Shown: positions 34,936-45,048 of the stretch, piece after piece
How the letters are laid out: each line of letters opens with the position of its first letter
Position numbering within the stretch: position 1 is the stretch's first letter
From: Cohnella baijiui
Lineage (GTDB): Bacteria > Bacillota > Bacilli > Paenibacillales > Paenibacillaceae
Assembly (NCBI RefSeq): GCF_020731285.1
Contig: NZ_JAJFOW010000005.1
Span: 62,001-126,000 of the forward strand
DNA: 64,000 nucleotides
Direction of reading: 5' to 3'
The notes under the pieces: model-generated
What the model was told of the DNA's origin: nothing
The model's database searches: none
What the model saw: only the letters and a program-made list of their open reading frames with translations
Position numbers and translations under genes: made by a program

Positions 34936-36423
34936 ATGCAGTTACATACGCTATGCGAACATTTGCTGGTCTATCGAACGATCGGCGATACCCATAAGGA
35001 GTTGACGGGCCTCGAAGCGGATTCCCGTGCTGTTGCGCCCGGGCAGCTGTTTTTTTGCCTGCCCGGCCACACCGTCGACGGACACGACTTCGCGCCGCAA
35101 GCGGCGGAGCGGGGCGCCGCGGCGCTCGTCACGAACCGCGAGCTGCCGCTGCCCGTCGCGCAGATCGTCGTGCCCGACGTCCGCCACGCGCTCGCCGTGC
35201 TGGCGGACGCCTACTACGGCCAGCCGTCGCACCGACTGCGGCCGATCGGCGTCACCGGGACGAACGGCAAGACGACGACGACCTATCTCGTCGAGCGGAT
35301 TCTCGCGGACGCGGGCGTGTCGCCCGGCGTGATCGGCACGATCGAAGCCCGGTTCGCCGGGCAGTCGGTGCCCATGTCCGGCACCACGCCGGACGTGCTC
35401 GGCCTGCAACGGCTGTTCGCCCGAATGGTCGAAGCGGGGACGGAGCGGGCCGTCATCGAGGTCAGCTCGCACGCGCTGGAGCAGGGGAGGGTGAAGGGCA
35501 CCCGGTTCCGCACCGCGATCTTCACCAATCTGACGCAGGACCATCTGGACTACCACGGCACGATGGAGGCGTACGCCGCTGCGAAGGGACTTTTCTTCTC
35601 GCGGCTCGGCAACGCCTACGCCGCGGATCCGGCGCAGCGGACGTACGCGGTGCTGAACGCGGACGACGAGGCGTCGGCTCAATACGCCAAGCTGACCGCC
35701 GCGGAGGTCGTCACCTATGGCGTCGAGCGCGAGGCGCACGTCCGCGCGAAGAACGTCCGCATCACGTCCCGGGGCACGTCCTTCCGGGTCGAGACATTCA
35801 AGGGCAGCCGGGACGTCCAGTTGCGGCTCGTCGGCAAGTTCAACGTCTATAACGCGCTGGCCGCCCTAGCCGCCGCGCTCTGCGAAGGCATCGCGCTGGG
35901 CGCCGCGGTCCACAGCCTCGAAGAAACGCCGGTCGTGCCCGGCCGGGTCGAGGCGGTCGACGTGGGGCAGCCCTATGCCGTTATCGTCGACTACGCGCAT
36001 ACGCCGGACGGGTTGGACAACGTGCTGCGCACCGTGCGGGAAATCGCCGAAGGACGCGTCATCTGCGTTTTCGGCTGCGGCGGGGACCGCGACCGGACGA
36101 AGCGGCCGATCATGGGGAGGATCGCCGCCGAATGGGCGGACTACCTGATTGTGACGAGCGACAATCCGCGCACCGAGGATCCGGAGGCGATCCTGCGGGA
36201 CATCGAGGCGGGGCTGCGCGAGGCGAACACGCCGGCGGACGGCTATTCCCTCGTGCCCGACCGGCGCGAGGCGATCCAAAAAGCGGTTGAAATGGCAAGC
36301 CCGGGGGATGTAGTATTGATAGCGGGAAAAGGCCATGAAACCTATCAAGACATCGGCGGCGTCAAGCACGACTTCGACGACCGCCTCGAGGCGCGAGCCG
36401 CCATAAGGAGACGGGTGCAGTGA
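34936..36423 (+). CDS. murE: UDP-MurNAc-tripeptide synthetase (meso-DAP-adding) MurE
   Basis: This 495-residue Mur ligase adds the third amino acid to UDP-MurNAc-L-Ala-D-Glu. The N-terminal UDP-binding domain, the ATP loop GVTGTNGKTTTT and the C-terminal domain are present. The D409-N-P-R412 motif indicates specificity for meso-diaminopimelate rather than lysine. I chose the ATG at 34936 (AAGGGGG SD) over the in-frame ATG at 34900. Its stop overlaps the murF start by 4 bp. Confidence 0.95.
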   Translation: MQLHTLCEHLLVYRTIGDTHKELTGLEADSRAVAPGQLFFCLPGHTVDGHDFAPQAAERGAAALVTNRELPLPVAQIVVPDVRHALAVLADAYYGQPSHRLRPIGVTGTNGKTTTTYLVERILADAGVSPGVIGTIEARFAGQSVPMSGTTPDVLGLQRLFARMVEAGTERAVIEVSSHALEQGRVKGTRFRTAIFTNLTQDHLDYHGTMEAYAAAKGLFFSRLGNAYAADPAQRTYAVLNADDEASAQYAKLTAAEVVTYGVEREAHVRAKNVRITSRGTSFRVETFKGSRDVQLRLVGKFNVYNALAALAAALCEGIALGAAVHSLEETPVVPGRVEAVDVGQPYAVIVDYAHTPDGLDNVLRTVREIAEGRVICVFGCGGDRDRTKRPIMGRIAAEWADYLIVTSDNPRTEDPEAILRDIEAGLREANTPADGYSLVPDRREAIQKAVEMASPGDVVLIAGKGHETYQDIGGVKHDFDDRLEARAAIRRRVQ

Positions 36424-37838
36424 TTCAAGCGACGCTAAACGAAGTTGCCGCCTGGTGCGGAGCCGCCGGGATTTCGGCGCGGGACGCGGATGCCGCGGGC
36501 GTGCGGCGGATCGCCGGCGCGTCGACCGATTCGCGGTCGACCGCGGCCGGCCAGCTGTTCGTGCCGCTCGCGGGCGACCGCTTCGACGGGCATGACTATC
36601 TGGCGGAGGCGGAGGCGGCCGGAGCGGCCGCCGCGCTCTGGCAGGCGGACCGGCCGGCCCCGGAGACGGCGCTGCCGCTCGTCCGCGTGCCGGATACGCT
36701 CGCCGCGCTGCAGGCGCTGGCGGCCCGCTATCTCGCTTCCTGGAATCCCCGCGTCGTCGGGGTGACCGGCAGCAACGGCAAGACGACGACCAAAGACTTG
36801 ATCGCCTCGGTCCTCGCGACGACGTACCAAGTCGTGAAAACCGAAAGCAACTTCAATAATCATATCGGACTTCCGCTCACGATCCTGCGGGCGGACCCCG
36901 CCGCGGAAGTGCTCGTGCTCGAGATGGGCATGAGCGCGCGGGGCGAGATTGCGCTGCTCGCCGGCATCGCGCCGCCGGATGCGGCCGTCATCACGAACGT
37001 CGGCGAGTCGCACCTGCTGCAGCTCGGCTCGCGGCGCAACATCGCCCGCGCCAAGCTGGAAATCGCCGAAGGGCTGAAGCCGGGCGGCACGCTCGTCTAT
37101 TACGGCGACGAGCCGCTGCTCCGGGAAGAGCTCGCTGCGTTGAACCTGCCGGCCGGGCGGCTGCGCGCCGTCACCTTCGGAGAGGACGCGGGGGACGACC
37201 TGCGCGCGGCGCGGATCGACGTCCGTCCGGACGGCGTGACGTTCGCCCTGGCGGGGGATGAAGCACGCGAGCCCTTCGAGCTGTCGATCCCCGGACGCCA
37301 CAACGCGATCAACGCGCTCGCCGCCATCGCGGTCGGCCGTCTGTTCGGCGTGCCCGAGGCGCAAATCGCAGACGGACTTCGGTCGGCGGCGTTGACCGGC
37401 ATGCGCATCGAGCGGACGGCGGCCTGGAACGGCGCGCTCGTGTTGAACGACGCCTACAATGCCAGTCCCACCTCGATGCGGGCGGCGATCGATCTCGTCG
37501 CCCGGCTCGGGGGCTTCCGCCGAAAATGGCTCGTCCTCGGCGACATGCTGGAGCTCGGCCCCGACGAGGCCGAGTTCCACGCGGGCATCGGCCGTGAGCT
37601 GTCTTCGGACCGCGTGGACGGACTGTTCGCCTTCGGGCCGCTGTCCGCGCATACGGCCGACGCCGCGAAGGCGCGGTTGCCGGAAGGCGCCGTGCGCCAT
37701 TTCGCCGACAAGGGCGAGCTGGCGGACGCGGTGCTTCAGGCGCTCGCGCCCGACGATCTCGTGCTCGTGAAGGCTTCGCGCGGCATGCGACTCGAGGAAG
37801 TCGTCCGGCGCCTGCGGCAAGGAACGGGGGGGAACTGA
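36420..37838 (+). CDS. murF: UDP-MurNAc-tripeptide-D-Ala-D-Ala ligase MurF
   Basis: This 472-residue Mur ligase completes the pentapeptide by adding D-Ala-D-Ala. Visible are the N-terminal domain with [16 protein letters not shown], the ATP loop [10 protein letters not shown], the [11 protein letters not shown] motif and the C-terminal domain with [11 protein letters not shown]. The start is a GTG whose last bases overlap the murE stop (GTGA), which implies coupled translation. The mraY gene follows two bases later. Confidence 0.96.
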   Translation: MIQATLNEVAAWCGAAGISARDADAAGVRRIAGASTDSRSTAAGQLFVPLAGDRFDGHDYLAEAEAAGAAAALWQADRPAPETALPLVRVPDTLAALQALAARYLASWNPRVVGVTGSNGKTTTKDLIASVLATTYQVVKTESNFNNHIGLPLTILRADPAAEVLVLEMGMSARGEIALLAGIAPPDAAVITNVGESHLLQLGSRRNIARAKLEIAEGLKPGGTLVYYGDEPLLREELAALNLPAGRLRAVTFGEDAGDDLRAARIDVRPDGVTFALAGDEAREPFELSIPGRHNAINALAAIAVGRLFGVPEAQIADGLRSAALTGMRIERTAAWNGALVLNDAYNASPTSMRAAIDLVARLGGFRRKWLVLGDMLELGPDEAEFHAGIGRELSSDRVDGLFAFGPLSAHTADAAKARLPEGAVRHFADKGELADAVLQALAPDDLVLVKASRGMRLEEVVRRLRQGTGGN

Positions 37839-37839
37839 G

Positions 37840-38802
37840 TTGGACTACGCTTCGACATTATGGACGCTCGGCGTCTCCTTCGTGCTGGCCGCGCTGCTCG
37901 GCCCGCTGTTCATTCCGCTGCTGCGCCGGCTCAAGTTCGGCCAGCAGGTGCGGGTCGAAGGGCCGCAATCGCATCTCAAGAAGACCGGAACGCCGACGAT
38001 GGGCGGCATCATCATCCTGCTCGCCCTGACGCTCGCGTTTCTGAAATTTTCCGACCGGGGACTCGCCTTCTGGTCGCTGCTCGTCGCGAGTCTCGGATTC
38101 GGTCTCGTCGGCTTCCTCGACGACTATATCAAGATCGCGCTGAAGCGCTCGCTCGGCCTGACCGCCAAGCAGAAGCTGTTCGGCCAGCTGCTCTTCTCCG
38201 TCCTGTTCTGCTTTCTGCTGTACCGGATGGGCCACGGTACGACGATCGGGATGCCCGGCACGAGCTGGTCGATCGATCTCGGCTGGGGCTACTATTTGTT
38301 CGTCATCGTCATTTTCTTCGCTTCGAGCAATGCGGTGAATTTTACCGACGGATTGGACGGCCTTCTGTCCGGGACAAGCGCCCTGGCATTTGGCGCGTTC
38401 GCGTTCATCGCGCTCGAAGCGACGCAACAGCAGTCCGCGATTTTCTCTGCGGCGATGATCGGCGCGGTGCTGGGCTTCCTCGTCTACAACGCGCATCCCG
38501 CGAAGGTGTTCATGGGCGACGCGGGGTCGCTCGGCATTGGCGGGGGGCTCGCGGCCGTCGCGATCCTGACGAAGACGGAGCTGCTGCTCATCGTCATCGG
38601 CGGCGTGTTCGTCATCGAAATGCTGTCGGTCATCATTCAGGTCGCCTCGTTTAAGACGAGAGGCAAGCGGGTATTCAAAATGAGTCCGATCCACCATCAC
38701 TTCGAATTGACGGGCTGGTCCGAATGGCGCGTCGTAACCACATTCTGGCTGGCGGGCCTGGTGCTCGCGGGCGTGGGCCTGATCTTGTATAAGGGGATAT
38801 AG
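37840..38802 (+). CDS. mraY: Phospho-MurNAc-pentapeptide transferase MraY
   Basis: This 320-residue polytopic enzyme, with about ten helices, makes lipid I by moving phospho-MurNAc-pentapeptide to undecaprenyl phosphate. Conserved elements are [15 protein letters not shown] with the acidic pair, [14 protein letters not shown], the [15 protein letters not shown] loop and the late [11 protein letters not shown] motif. The start is a TTG with GGGGGG upstream. It lies in the standard place between murF and murD. Confidence 0.97.
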   Translation: MDYASTLWTLGVSFVLAALLGPLFIPLLRRLKFGQQVRVEGPQSHLKKTGTPTMGGIIILLALTLAFLKFSDRGLAFWSLLVASLGFGLVGFLDDYIKIALKRSLGLTAKQKLFGQLLFSVLFCFLLYRMGHGTTIGMPGTSWSIDLGWGYYLFVIVIFFASSNAVNFTDGLDGLLSGTSALAFGAFAFIALEATQQQSAIFSAAMIGAVLGFLVYNAHPAKVFMGDAGSLGIGGGLAAVAILTKTELLLIVIGGVFVIEMLSVIIQVASFKTRGKRVFKMSPIHHHFELTGWSEWRVVTTFWLAGLVLAGVGLILYKGI

Positions 38803-38805
38803 CGC

Positions 38806-40242
38806 ATGAAGCCACTTCAAGACTATCGAAATCGGCGCGTCGTCGTCCTGGGCCTCGCCCGGAGCGGCGTCGCCGCCGCCAAGCTGTTCCATGCCGCCGG
38901 CGCGCACGTCGTCGCGAACGATCGCAAATCGCGGGAGGAGTGTCCCGAAGCCTCGGAGCTCGAGGCTTTGGGCATTTCTGTTGTATGCGGCGGTCACCCG
39001 GACGACCTTGTGACGGAAGAGACGGCGCTGCTGATCAAAAATCCGGGCATCCCGTATGCCGCGCCTCCGATCGTTCAAGCGGAGCGGCTCGGCGTGGAGA
39101 TCGTCACCGAGGTGGAGGCGGCCGGACGAATCTCGTCGGCCCCGATTGTCGGCATCACCGGCTCCAACGGCAAGACGACGACGACGACCTGGACGGGCGA
39201 GCTGCTGGCGGCCGCGGGACTGTCCCCGCTCGTAGCCGGCAATATTGGCCGCCCGCTGTGCGAAGCGGCGCAGGAGGTGTCGCCGGAAGGATGGCTCGTC
39301 GCCGAGCTGTCCAGCTTCCAGCTGAAAGGAACCCGCGACTTTCACCCGCGCATCGCATGCTTGCTCAACATCGCCGAGACGCATCTGGACTACCACGGCA
39401 CGATGGACGATTACGTCGACGCCAAGGCGAAGCTGTTCGCGAACCTGACGCCGGAGGATACGGCCGTCTACAACGCCGACGACGGCGCGTGCGTCCGCAT
39501 CGCCGAGTCGTCCTCCGCCGAACTGCGGCCGTTCTCGCTGACGCGGCGGCTGGCGGCCGGCGTCTGCGTCGAGCCGCCCTTCCCGGCGGCGGGCGAAGCG
39601 GACGAAGCGGGGGAGAAGGGCGAACGCTGGATCGTCTCGCGGACCGGCGACGGCGGCGAGACGCGCATCGCGCGGACGGACCGGCTCGGCATTCCGGGCC
39701 GGCACAACTGCGCGAACGCGCTGGCGGCGATCGCCATCGCGCTGGCGGCGGGCGCGTCTCCGGCCTCGCTCGTTCGTCCGCTGGAGCAGTTCCGCGGCGT
39801 GGAGCACCGGCTAGAGTTCGTCGGCACGTTCCGCGGCGCGCGGTACTACAACGATTCGAAGGCGACCAACCCGACGGCGACCGCCATGTCGGTCGCTTCG
39901 CTGCCGTCGCCGCTCGTGCTCATCGCGGGCGGGCTGGACCGCGGCTCCGACTATATGGAGCTGCTGCCCACGTTCCGGGAGCGGCTGAAGGCGGTCGTCG
40001 CCCTCGGCCAGACGCGCGACAAGATTCGCCGCGTAGCGGAAGCGGCCGGTTTAACCGACGTGATAATCGTCGAACCTGAGGGGGATGCCGCCGTTACGCT
40101 GCGCCGGGCCGTGGAAGAAGCCGCCGCGCTTGCCGAGCCGGGAGACACCGTGCTCCTGTCGCCGGCCTGCGCGAGCTGGGACATGTTTCCCTCCTACGAG
40201 GACCGGGGCCGCATTTTTAAGGAATCGGCGCATACGTTGTAA
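38806..40242 (+). CDS. murD: UDP-MurNAc-L-Ala:D-Glu ligase MurD
   Basis: This 478-residue ligase adds D-glutamate to UDP-MurNAc-L-Ala. The N-terminal Rossmann-like domain (VVVLGLARSGVAAA), the ATP loop [10 protein letters not shown], the ELSSFQL motif and the C-terminal GLDRGSDY segment are present. The protein is slightly longer than typical (about 450), owing to an Ala/Glu/Gly-rich insertion around 255-285 (PAAGEADEAGEKGERW). A 10-bp hairpin straddles its stop codon. Confidence 0.96.
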   Translation: MKPLQDYRNRRVVVLGLARSGVAAAKLFHAAGAHVVANDRKSREECPEASELEALGISVVCGGHPDDLVTEETALLIKNPGIPYAAPPIVQAERLGVEIVTEVEAAGRISSAPIVGITGSNGKTTTTTWTGELLAAAGLSPLVAGNIGRPLCEAAQEVSPEGWLVAELSSFQLKGTRDFHPRIACLLNIAETHLDYHGTMDDYVDAKAKLFANLTPEDTAVYNADDGACVRIAESSSAELRPFSLTRRLAAGVCVEPPFPAAGEADEAGEKGERWIVSRTGDGGETRIARTDRLGIPGRHNCANALAAIAIALAAGASPASLVRPLEQFRGVEHRLEFVGTFRGARYYNDSKATNPTATAMSVASLPSPLVLIAGGLDRGSDYMELLPTFRERLKAVVALGQTRDKIRRVAEAAGLTDVIIVEPEGDAAVTLRRAVEEAAALAEPGDTVLLSPACASWDMFPSYEDRGRIFKESAHTL

Positions 40243-40266
40243 GAAGGGGGCCTGTCCCCACTTCTT
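40241..40266 (+). other. Hairpin between murD and spoVE
   Basis: AAGAAG plus GGGG (40241-40250) pairs with CCCC plus CTTCTT (40256-40266), with one bulged A and a 5-nt loop. It overlaps the murD stop and precedes, but does not cover, the GAGGTG SD of spoVE. Confidence 0.5.
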
Positions 40267-40287
40267 CGCACGCGAGGTGTCCGGTTC

Positions 40288-41385
40288 ATGGCCAAATCCC
40301 GTTCCGCTCCCGATATCTGGATGATCGTCGCGACGATCGGCATTCTGGCGATCGGCGTGATCATGGTATACAGCGCCAGCGCCGTCGCCGCGTTCCACGA
40401 TTACGGCGACAAGTTCTACTACGTCAAGCGGCAGCTGCTGTTCGCCGTGCTCGGCGTCGCCGCGATGTTCGTCACGATGAACGTGGACTACGCGCGCTTG
40501 CGCAAGTGGGCGCTGCCCGGGCTGCTGATCTGCTTCGGCCTGCTGCTTCTCGTTCTCATCCCCGGCATCGGCAACGTCCGGGGCGGGGCGCGCAGCTGGC
40601 TCGGCATCGGAAGCTTCGGCATCCAGCCGTCCGAATTCATGAAGCTGGCGATGATCCTGTTCCTCGCCCGCTACTTGACCGAACGGCAGGAGAAGCTCGT
40701 TTCCTTCACGTCGGGGCTTCTCCCGCCGCTCGCCATCCTCGGGGGCGCGTTCGGCCTCATCATGCTCCAGCCGGACCTCGGCACGGGTGCCGTCATGCTG
40801 GGCGCTTCGCTGCTCGTCATTTACGTCGCGGGCGCCAGACTTACGCATCTCGGCGGTCTGGGGCTGCTCGGACTGGCCGGCTTCGTCGGCTTGATCGCCG
40901 CCGCGCCGTACCGGCTGCTGCGGATCACGACCTTCCTCGACCCATGGAAGGATCCGCTCGGCGCCGGCTACCAGTCGATCCAGTCGCTGTACGCGATCGG
41001 GCCGGGGGGACTCGTGGGGCTTGGTCTCGGCATGAGCCGGCAAAAATACAACTATCTGCCCGAACCGCAGACGGACTTTATTTTTTCGATCCTGGCGGAG
41101 GAGCTCGGCTTTATCGGCGGCACGCTGCTGCTGCTGCTGTTTCTCCTGCTGATCTGGCGGGGGATGCGCGTCGCCATCACGATTTCCGATCCGTTCGGAA
41201 GCTTTCTCGCGGCGGGGATCGTCGGCATCGTCGCGGTTCAGGTTTTGATCAATATCGGCGTCGTCATCGGCCTGATGCCCGTCACGGGCATCACGCTGCC
41301 GCTCGTCAGCTACGGCGGTTCGTCGCTGACGCTGCTGCTGACGGCGCTGGGCATTTTATTGAATTTATCCCGTTATTCGAGGTGA
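40288..41385 (+). CDS. spoVE: SpoVE/FtsW-type lipid II glycosyltransferase (SEDS)
   Basis: This 365-residue SEDS protein has about ten membrane helices. Signatures are YSASAVAAF in the first helices, GGARSWLGIGSFGIQPSE with the functional arginine/serine/glutamate region, and the closing LPLVSYGGSS. SEDS proteins polymerise lipid II with a class B PBP; its place between murD and murG is that of spoVE in B. subtilis, whose partner is SpoVD. A dual role as the vegetative FtsW cannot be excluded. Confidence 0.92.
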   Translation: MAKSRSAPDIWMIVATIGILAIGVIMVYSASAVAAFHDYGDKFYYVKRQLLFAVLGVAAMFVTMNVDYARLRKWALPGLLICFGLLLLVLIPGIGNVRGGARSWLGIGSFGIQPSEFMKLAMILFLARYLTERQEKLVSFTSGLLPPLAILGGAFGLIMLQPDLGTGAVMLGASLLVIYVAGARLTHLGGLGLLGLAGFVGLIAAAPYRLLRITTFLDPWKDPLGAGYQSIQSLYAIGPGGLVGLGLGMSRQKYNYLPEPQTDFIFSILAEELGFIGGTLLLLLFLLLIWRGMRVAITISDPFGSFLAAGIVGIVAVQVLINIGVVIGLMPVTGITLPLVSYGGSSLTLLLTALGILLNLSRYSR

Positions 41386-41391
41386 CTTAGG

Positions 41392-42501
41392 ATGCGCATT
41401 GTGTTGACAGGCGGCGGTACCGGCGGGCACATCTACCCCGCGCTCGCCATCGGGCGGGAGGCGGAGCGCCGGCAGCCGGACAGCACGCTGCTGTACATAG
41501 GCACAAAGCGCGGTCTGGAAAGCAAGATCGTGCCCCAGCAGGGGGTGCGGTTCGAGAGCATCGACATTACCGGCTTCCGCCGGTCGCTGTCCATGGAAAA
41601 CGTAAAGACCGTCGTGCGCTTCGTGCAGGGCGTGCGCCGGTCGAAGGCGCTGCTCAAGGCGTTTCGCCCCGACGCGGTCGTCGGGACGGGCGGCTACGTC
41701 TGCGGTCCGGTCGTCTACGCGGCCGCCAAGCTCGGCATCCCGACGCTCATTCACGAGCAAAACGTCGTTCCCGGCTTGACGAACAAGTTTCTGAGCCGGT
41801 ACGCGGACGGAATCGCCGTCAGCTTCGCGGATTCCAAGCCGCATTTCGCGCGCGCGCGCAACGTCTTCCACGCCGGCAATCCGTGCGCGAGCGCCGTCGT
41901 CGGCGCCGACCCGGCCAAGGGCTACGCCTCGCTGGGTCTGCGTCCCGGCGCGAAATTCGTGCTGGCCGTCGGCGGCAGCCGCGGCGCGAAGGCGCTGAAC
42001 GACGCGATCGCGGACATGGCGCCGCGGCTGTCGGGCTTGCCGGACGTCCACTTCGTGTTCGTCTCCGGCGAGCGCTATTACGAGGAGGCCAAGGCGCGGA
42101 TGCAGAAGCTCCCGGCCGCGGACGCGGGCCGGATTCAGGTCGTCCCGTACGTGCACAACATGCCCGAGGTGCTGGCGGCGGCTTCGCTCGTCGTGAGCCG
42201 GGCGGGCGCCTCGTCGCTCGCCGAGATCACCGCGCTCGGCGTCCCGGCCATTCTCGTGCCTTCGCCGAACGTCACGAACAACCATCAGCAGCCGAACGCG
42301 GAAAGCCTCGCGGCCGGCGGCGGCGGCGAAATGATCCTTGAGCGCGAGCTCACGGGCGACCTGCTGTACGCCCGGATCGCCGCGATCATGGGCGACGACG
42401 TACGCCGCCGTGCGATGGCGGAGGCGTCCCGGCGTCTCGGCATGCCGGAGGCCGCCGGCGCCATCTGCGATCAGCTCGAAGCGCTGATCCGGCGGCGTTG
42501 A
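41392..42501 (+). CDS. murG: UDP-GlcNAc:lipid I GlcNAc transferase MurG
   Basis: This 369-residue GT28 glycosyltransferase converts lipid I to lipid II at the inner membrane face. The first glycine loop TGGGTGGHIYPALAI, the VVGTGGYVCGPV loop, LIHEQNVVPG, and the C-terminal donor site with SRAGASSLAEI and NHQQPNAESL are all present. The ATG follows CGAGGTGA, 6 bp after spoVE. Confidence 0.96.
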   Translation: MRIVLTGGGTGGHIYPALAIGREAERRQPDSTLLYIGTKRGLESKIVPQQGVRFESIDITGFRRSLSMENVKTVVRFVQGVRRSKALLKAFRPDAVVGTGGYVCGPVVYAAAKLGIPTLIHEQNVVPGLTNKFLSRYADGIAVSFADSKPHFARARNVFHAGNPCASAVVGADPAKGYASLGLRPGAKFVLAVGGSRGAKALNDAIADMAPRLSGLPDVHFVFVSGERYYEEAKARMQKLPAADAGRIQVVPYVHNMPEVLAAASLVVSRAGASSLAEITALGVPAILVPSPNVTNNHQQPNAESLAAGGGGEMILERELTGDLLYARIAAIMGDDVRRRAMAEASRRLGMPEAAGAICDQLEALIRRR

Positions 42502-42552
42502 GCCGGGCGGGCCCGGAACGCGCGGACCCGCAGAACGTATATATTTCAAACG

Positions 42553-42590
42553 CGGGCGGCGCGGCATTATTCCGCTGACGCCGCCGCCCG
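42553..42590 (+). other. GC-rich hairpin between murG and murB
   Basis: CGGGCGGCG (42553-42561) pairs with CGCCGCCCG (42582-42590) across a 20-nt loop that can form a smaller GCGG/CCGC stem. It is the only notable element in the 227-bp spacer. No T-run or clear promoter is seen there. Confidence 0.4.
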
Positions 42591-42728
42591 ATTCAAGCTT
42601 GGCTGCTGGGCGTCTGTCACCACGCCTGCGGACGCGACATAAGATACTACGTGATCGCGACGGACGAACGGGCGCACGGCGTCATGAGGCCCCGCAACCA
42701 GGAAAGAGAAGGGTAAGGAGGAACATCC

Positions 42729-43634
42729 ATGCAGCAATTGATCGCGGACCTGGAACGCAGTCCGGTCGAAAGCGTAACGTACGGCGAGCCGCTCGCCAAG
42801 CATACGACTTGGAAAATCGGCGGGCCCGCGGACGTATTCATCGTTCCGAATACCCGGGAGGAGCTCGCGGCAGCGCTGCAGGCGCTGCACCGGCACGGCA
42901 TCCCTTGGACGGTGCTGGGGCGCGGCTCCAATACCCTCGTCTCCGACAAAGGCGTGCGCGGAGCCGTCATCAAGCTCGGCGCCGGCTTCGACGAGGTCCG
43001 CTTCGACGGCGGGCTCGTCGCGGCGGGCGCATCCTACTCCTTCATCAAGCTTTCGGTGGTGACGGGCAAGGAGGGGCTCACCGGCCTGGAATTCGCGGGA
43101 GGCATTCCGGGAACGGTGGGCGGAGCGGTCTACATGAACGCCGGCGCCCATGGTTCGGACGTATCGCGTATCTTCAAGTCAGCCGACATCGTCTGGGAAG
43201 ACGGCACGAGCGGCACCTACGGGAAGGAACAGATGAACTTCGGCTACCGACACTCGGTGCTGCACGAACGCAGGGGCATTGTCACGGGCGCCTCGTTCGA
43301 GCTGGTGCCCGGCGACCGCAAGGAGATCGCGGCGATGCTCGCTTCCTACAAGGATCGGAGGCTGCGGACGCAGCCGCTGCAGATGGCGTGCGCCGGCAGC
43401 GTGTTTCGCAATCCGCCGGGCGATCACGCGGCCCGGCTCATCGAAGCCGCCGGTCTCAAGGGCGCCCGCGAAGGCGGGGCCGAAGTTTCCCTCTTGCATG
43501 CCAACTTCATCGTCAACCAGGGCGATGCGACGGCCGAGGACGTGCTCGCGCTCATGCGTCGGGTTCAGCGAACCGTAGAGGACCAGTTCAACATCCGATT
43601 GGTGCCGGAGGTTCTCCTGATGGGTGAGCGGTAA
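42729..43634 (+). CDS. murB: UDP-N-acetylenolpyruvoylglucosamine reductase MurB
   Basis: This 301-residue FAD enzyme reduces the enolpyruvyl group to give UDP-MurNAc. It is the shorter type II form. Visible are KHTTWKIGGPADVF, the FAD-binding LGRGSNTLVSDKG and GLEFAGGIPGTVGGAVYMNAG (shortened), and the catalytic serine region CAGSVFRNPPG. The start follows an AAGGAGG SD site. It precedes murA by 17 bp, so both steps of MurNAc synthesis sit together. Confidence 0.96.
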   Translation: MQQLIADLERSPVESVTYGEPLAKHTTWKIGGPADVFIVPNTREELAAALQALHRHGIPWTVLGRGSNTLVSDKGVRGAVIKLGAGFDEVRFDGGLVAAGASYSFIKLSVVTGKEGLTGLEFAGGIPGTVGGAVYMNAGAHGSDVSRIFKSADIVWEDGTSGTYGKEQMNFGYRHSVLHERRGIVTGASFELVPGDRKEIAAMLASYKDRRLRTQPLQMACAGSVFRNPPGDHAARLIEAAGLKGAREGGAEVSLLHANFIVNQGDATAEDVLALMRRVQRTVEDQFNIRLVPEVLLMGER

Positions 43635-43651
43635 TCCGGAGGTGAAACCCC

Positions 43652-44935
43652 TTGGACAAATTGGTGATTGAAGGCGGAAAGCCGCTTTCGGGCACCATAC
43701 GCATCCACGGAGCCAAAAACGCCGCATTGCCGATTCTCGCCGCCAGCCTGCTGGCGGACGGAACGGTAACGATCCGCAACGTACCGGAACTGCTCGATAT
43801 CGAAGTGATGCTAGACATTTTAAGCGATCTCGGCTGCCGCACGCACCATGGCTTCGGCGTCGTGACCGTCGACAGCAAGGTCGCCTCGTCTTCGCACGTG
43901 CCGGAAAGCCTCATGCGGCTCATGCGCTCGTCCGTCTTTCTGATGGGCCCGCTGCTCGCTCGTTTCGGCGAAGTGCACGTCTATCAGCCGGGGGGCTGCG
44001 CGATCGGCGAACGCAAGATCGATCTGCATTTGCGCGGACTCGCCGCGCTCGGCGCGGAGATCGAGGAGATGGGCAGCCGCATCGTCTGCCGCGCGCGCCA
44101 GCTGAAGGGAGCCGAGATCATCCTCGACTTCCCGAGCGTCGGCGCGACGGAAAATATCATGATGGCCGCCGTAAAGGCCCAGGGCCGCACGACGATCGTC
44201 GGGGCGGCGCGCGAGCCGGAGATTCAGGATCTGCAGTCGTTCCTGAACCGGATGGGCGCGCAGGTGCGCGGAGCGGGGACCGACACGATCACGGTCGACG
44301 GGGTGAATTCGCTCTCCGGATGCGACTACGAAATCATCCCGGATCGGATCGTGACGGGCACGGTGATGGTGGCCGCGGCCGCCACGCGCGGCGAGGTGAC
44401 GCTCGAGGGCTCCGAGCCGGCGCACCTGACTTCGCTGATCCACGTGCTGCGGCGGGCCGGTGTTCAAATCGAGGTAAGTAATGGTATAATGAAAGTTGGC
44501 GCAACCGCGCGTCCTCGCGCGGTGGATCGGGTCGTGACCTCGCCGTACCCGGCATTTCCGACCGATTTGCAGGCGCAGCTGATGATTCTGCTGTCGCTGG
44601 CCGACGGCGTCAGCGTCATCAAGGAAACGGTATTCGAAGGCCGCTTCAAGCATGTGGAAGAATTGTGCCGCATGGGGGCGGATATCCGCATCGATCTCAA
44701 CACCGCGTTCGTGCGCGGCGTTCCGAGGCTGTACGGCACGACGGTGGAAGCGACCGACCTGCGGGCGGGCGCGGCGCTCGTCATCGCCGGCCTCGCGGCG
44801 CAGGGGCGCACGACCGTCGAGCAGGTGCACCATATCGACCGGGGCTATGACCGGATCGAGCAGATGTTCAGTCGGTTGGGCGGCCAGATCTGGCGCCGCG
44901 CCGAAGACCGGACCGTATCGGGCAAGATCAGGTAA
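43652..44935 (+). CDS. murA: UDP-GlcNAc 1-carboxyvinyltransferase MurA
   Basis: This 427-residue enzyme transfers enolpyruvate from PEP to UDP-GlcNAc, the first committed wall step and the target of fosfomycin. Visible are HGAKNAALPILAASLLADG (shortened) and the active-site cysteine in the PGGCAIGERKID loop; the cysteine makes it the fosfomycin-sensitive form by motif. The start is a TTG with CGGAGGTG upstream. In B. subtilis murA lies elsewhere; its place between murB and divIB is a trait of Paenibacillus-like genomes. Confidence 0.95.
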   Translation: MDKLVIEGGKPLSGTIRIHGAKNAALPILAASLLADGTVTIRNVPELLDIEVMLDILSDLGCRTHHGFGVVTVDSKVASSSHVPESLMRLMRSSVFLMGPLLARFGEVHVYQPGGCAIGERKIDLHLRGLAALGAEIEEMGSRIVCRARQLKGAEIILDFPSVGATENIMMAAVKAQGRTTIVGAAREPEIQDLQSFLNRMGAQVRGAGTDTITVDGVNSLSGCDYEIIPDRIVTGTVMVAAAATRGEVTLEGSEPAHLTSLIHVLRRAGVQIEVSNGIMKVGATARPRAVDRVVTSPYPAFPTDLQAQLMILLSLADGVSVIKETVFEGRFKHVEELCRMGADIRIDLNTAFVRGVPRLYGTTVEATDLRAGAALVIAGLAAQGRTTVEQVHHIDRGYDRIEQMFSRLGGQIWRRAEDRTVSGKIR

Positions 44936-44941
44936 AGCCCA

Positions 44942-44983
44942 TCCCCGTGGCAGCGGCCGTTACCCGCAGCGGGGACCTTTTTT
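44942..44983 (+). terminator. Terminator-like hairpin between murA and divIB
   Basis: TCCCCG (44942-44947) pairs with CGGGGA (44970-44975) with an inner GCGG/CCGC stem. Six T residues follow. It may end or attenuate the mur transcript before divIB. Confidence 0.6.
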
Positions 44984-45048
44984 GCGCCGCGCGCGGACAA
45001 GCCTCTCTCGATCAAGTTTACTAGGGACATAGAAAAGAGGTGGACGGA

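Noticed and set aside
40241-40266. murD-spoVE hairpin as a third SD-masking element
   Set aside because: The spoVE SD (GAGGTG near 40273) lies outside the stem, so it does not fit the spoVD/sigG pattern.
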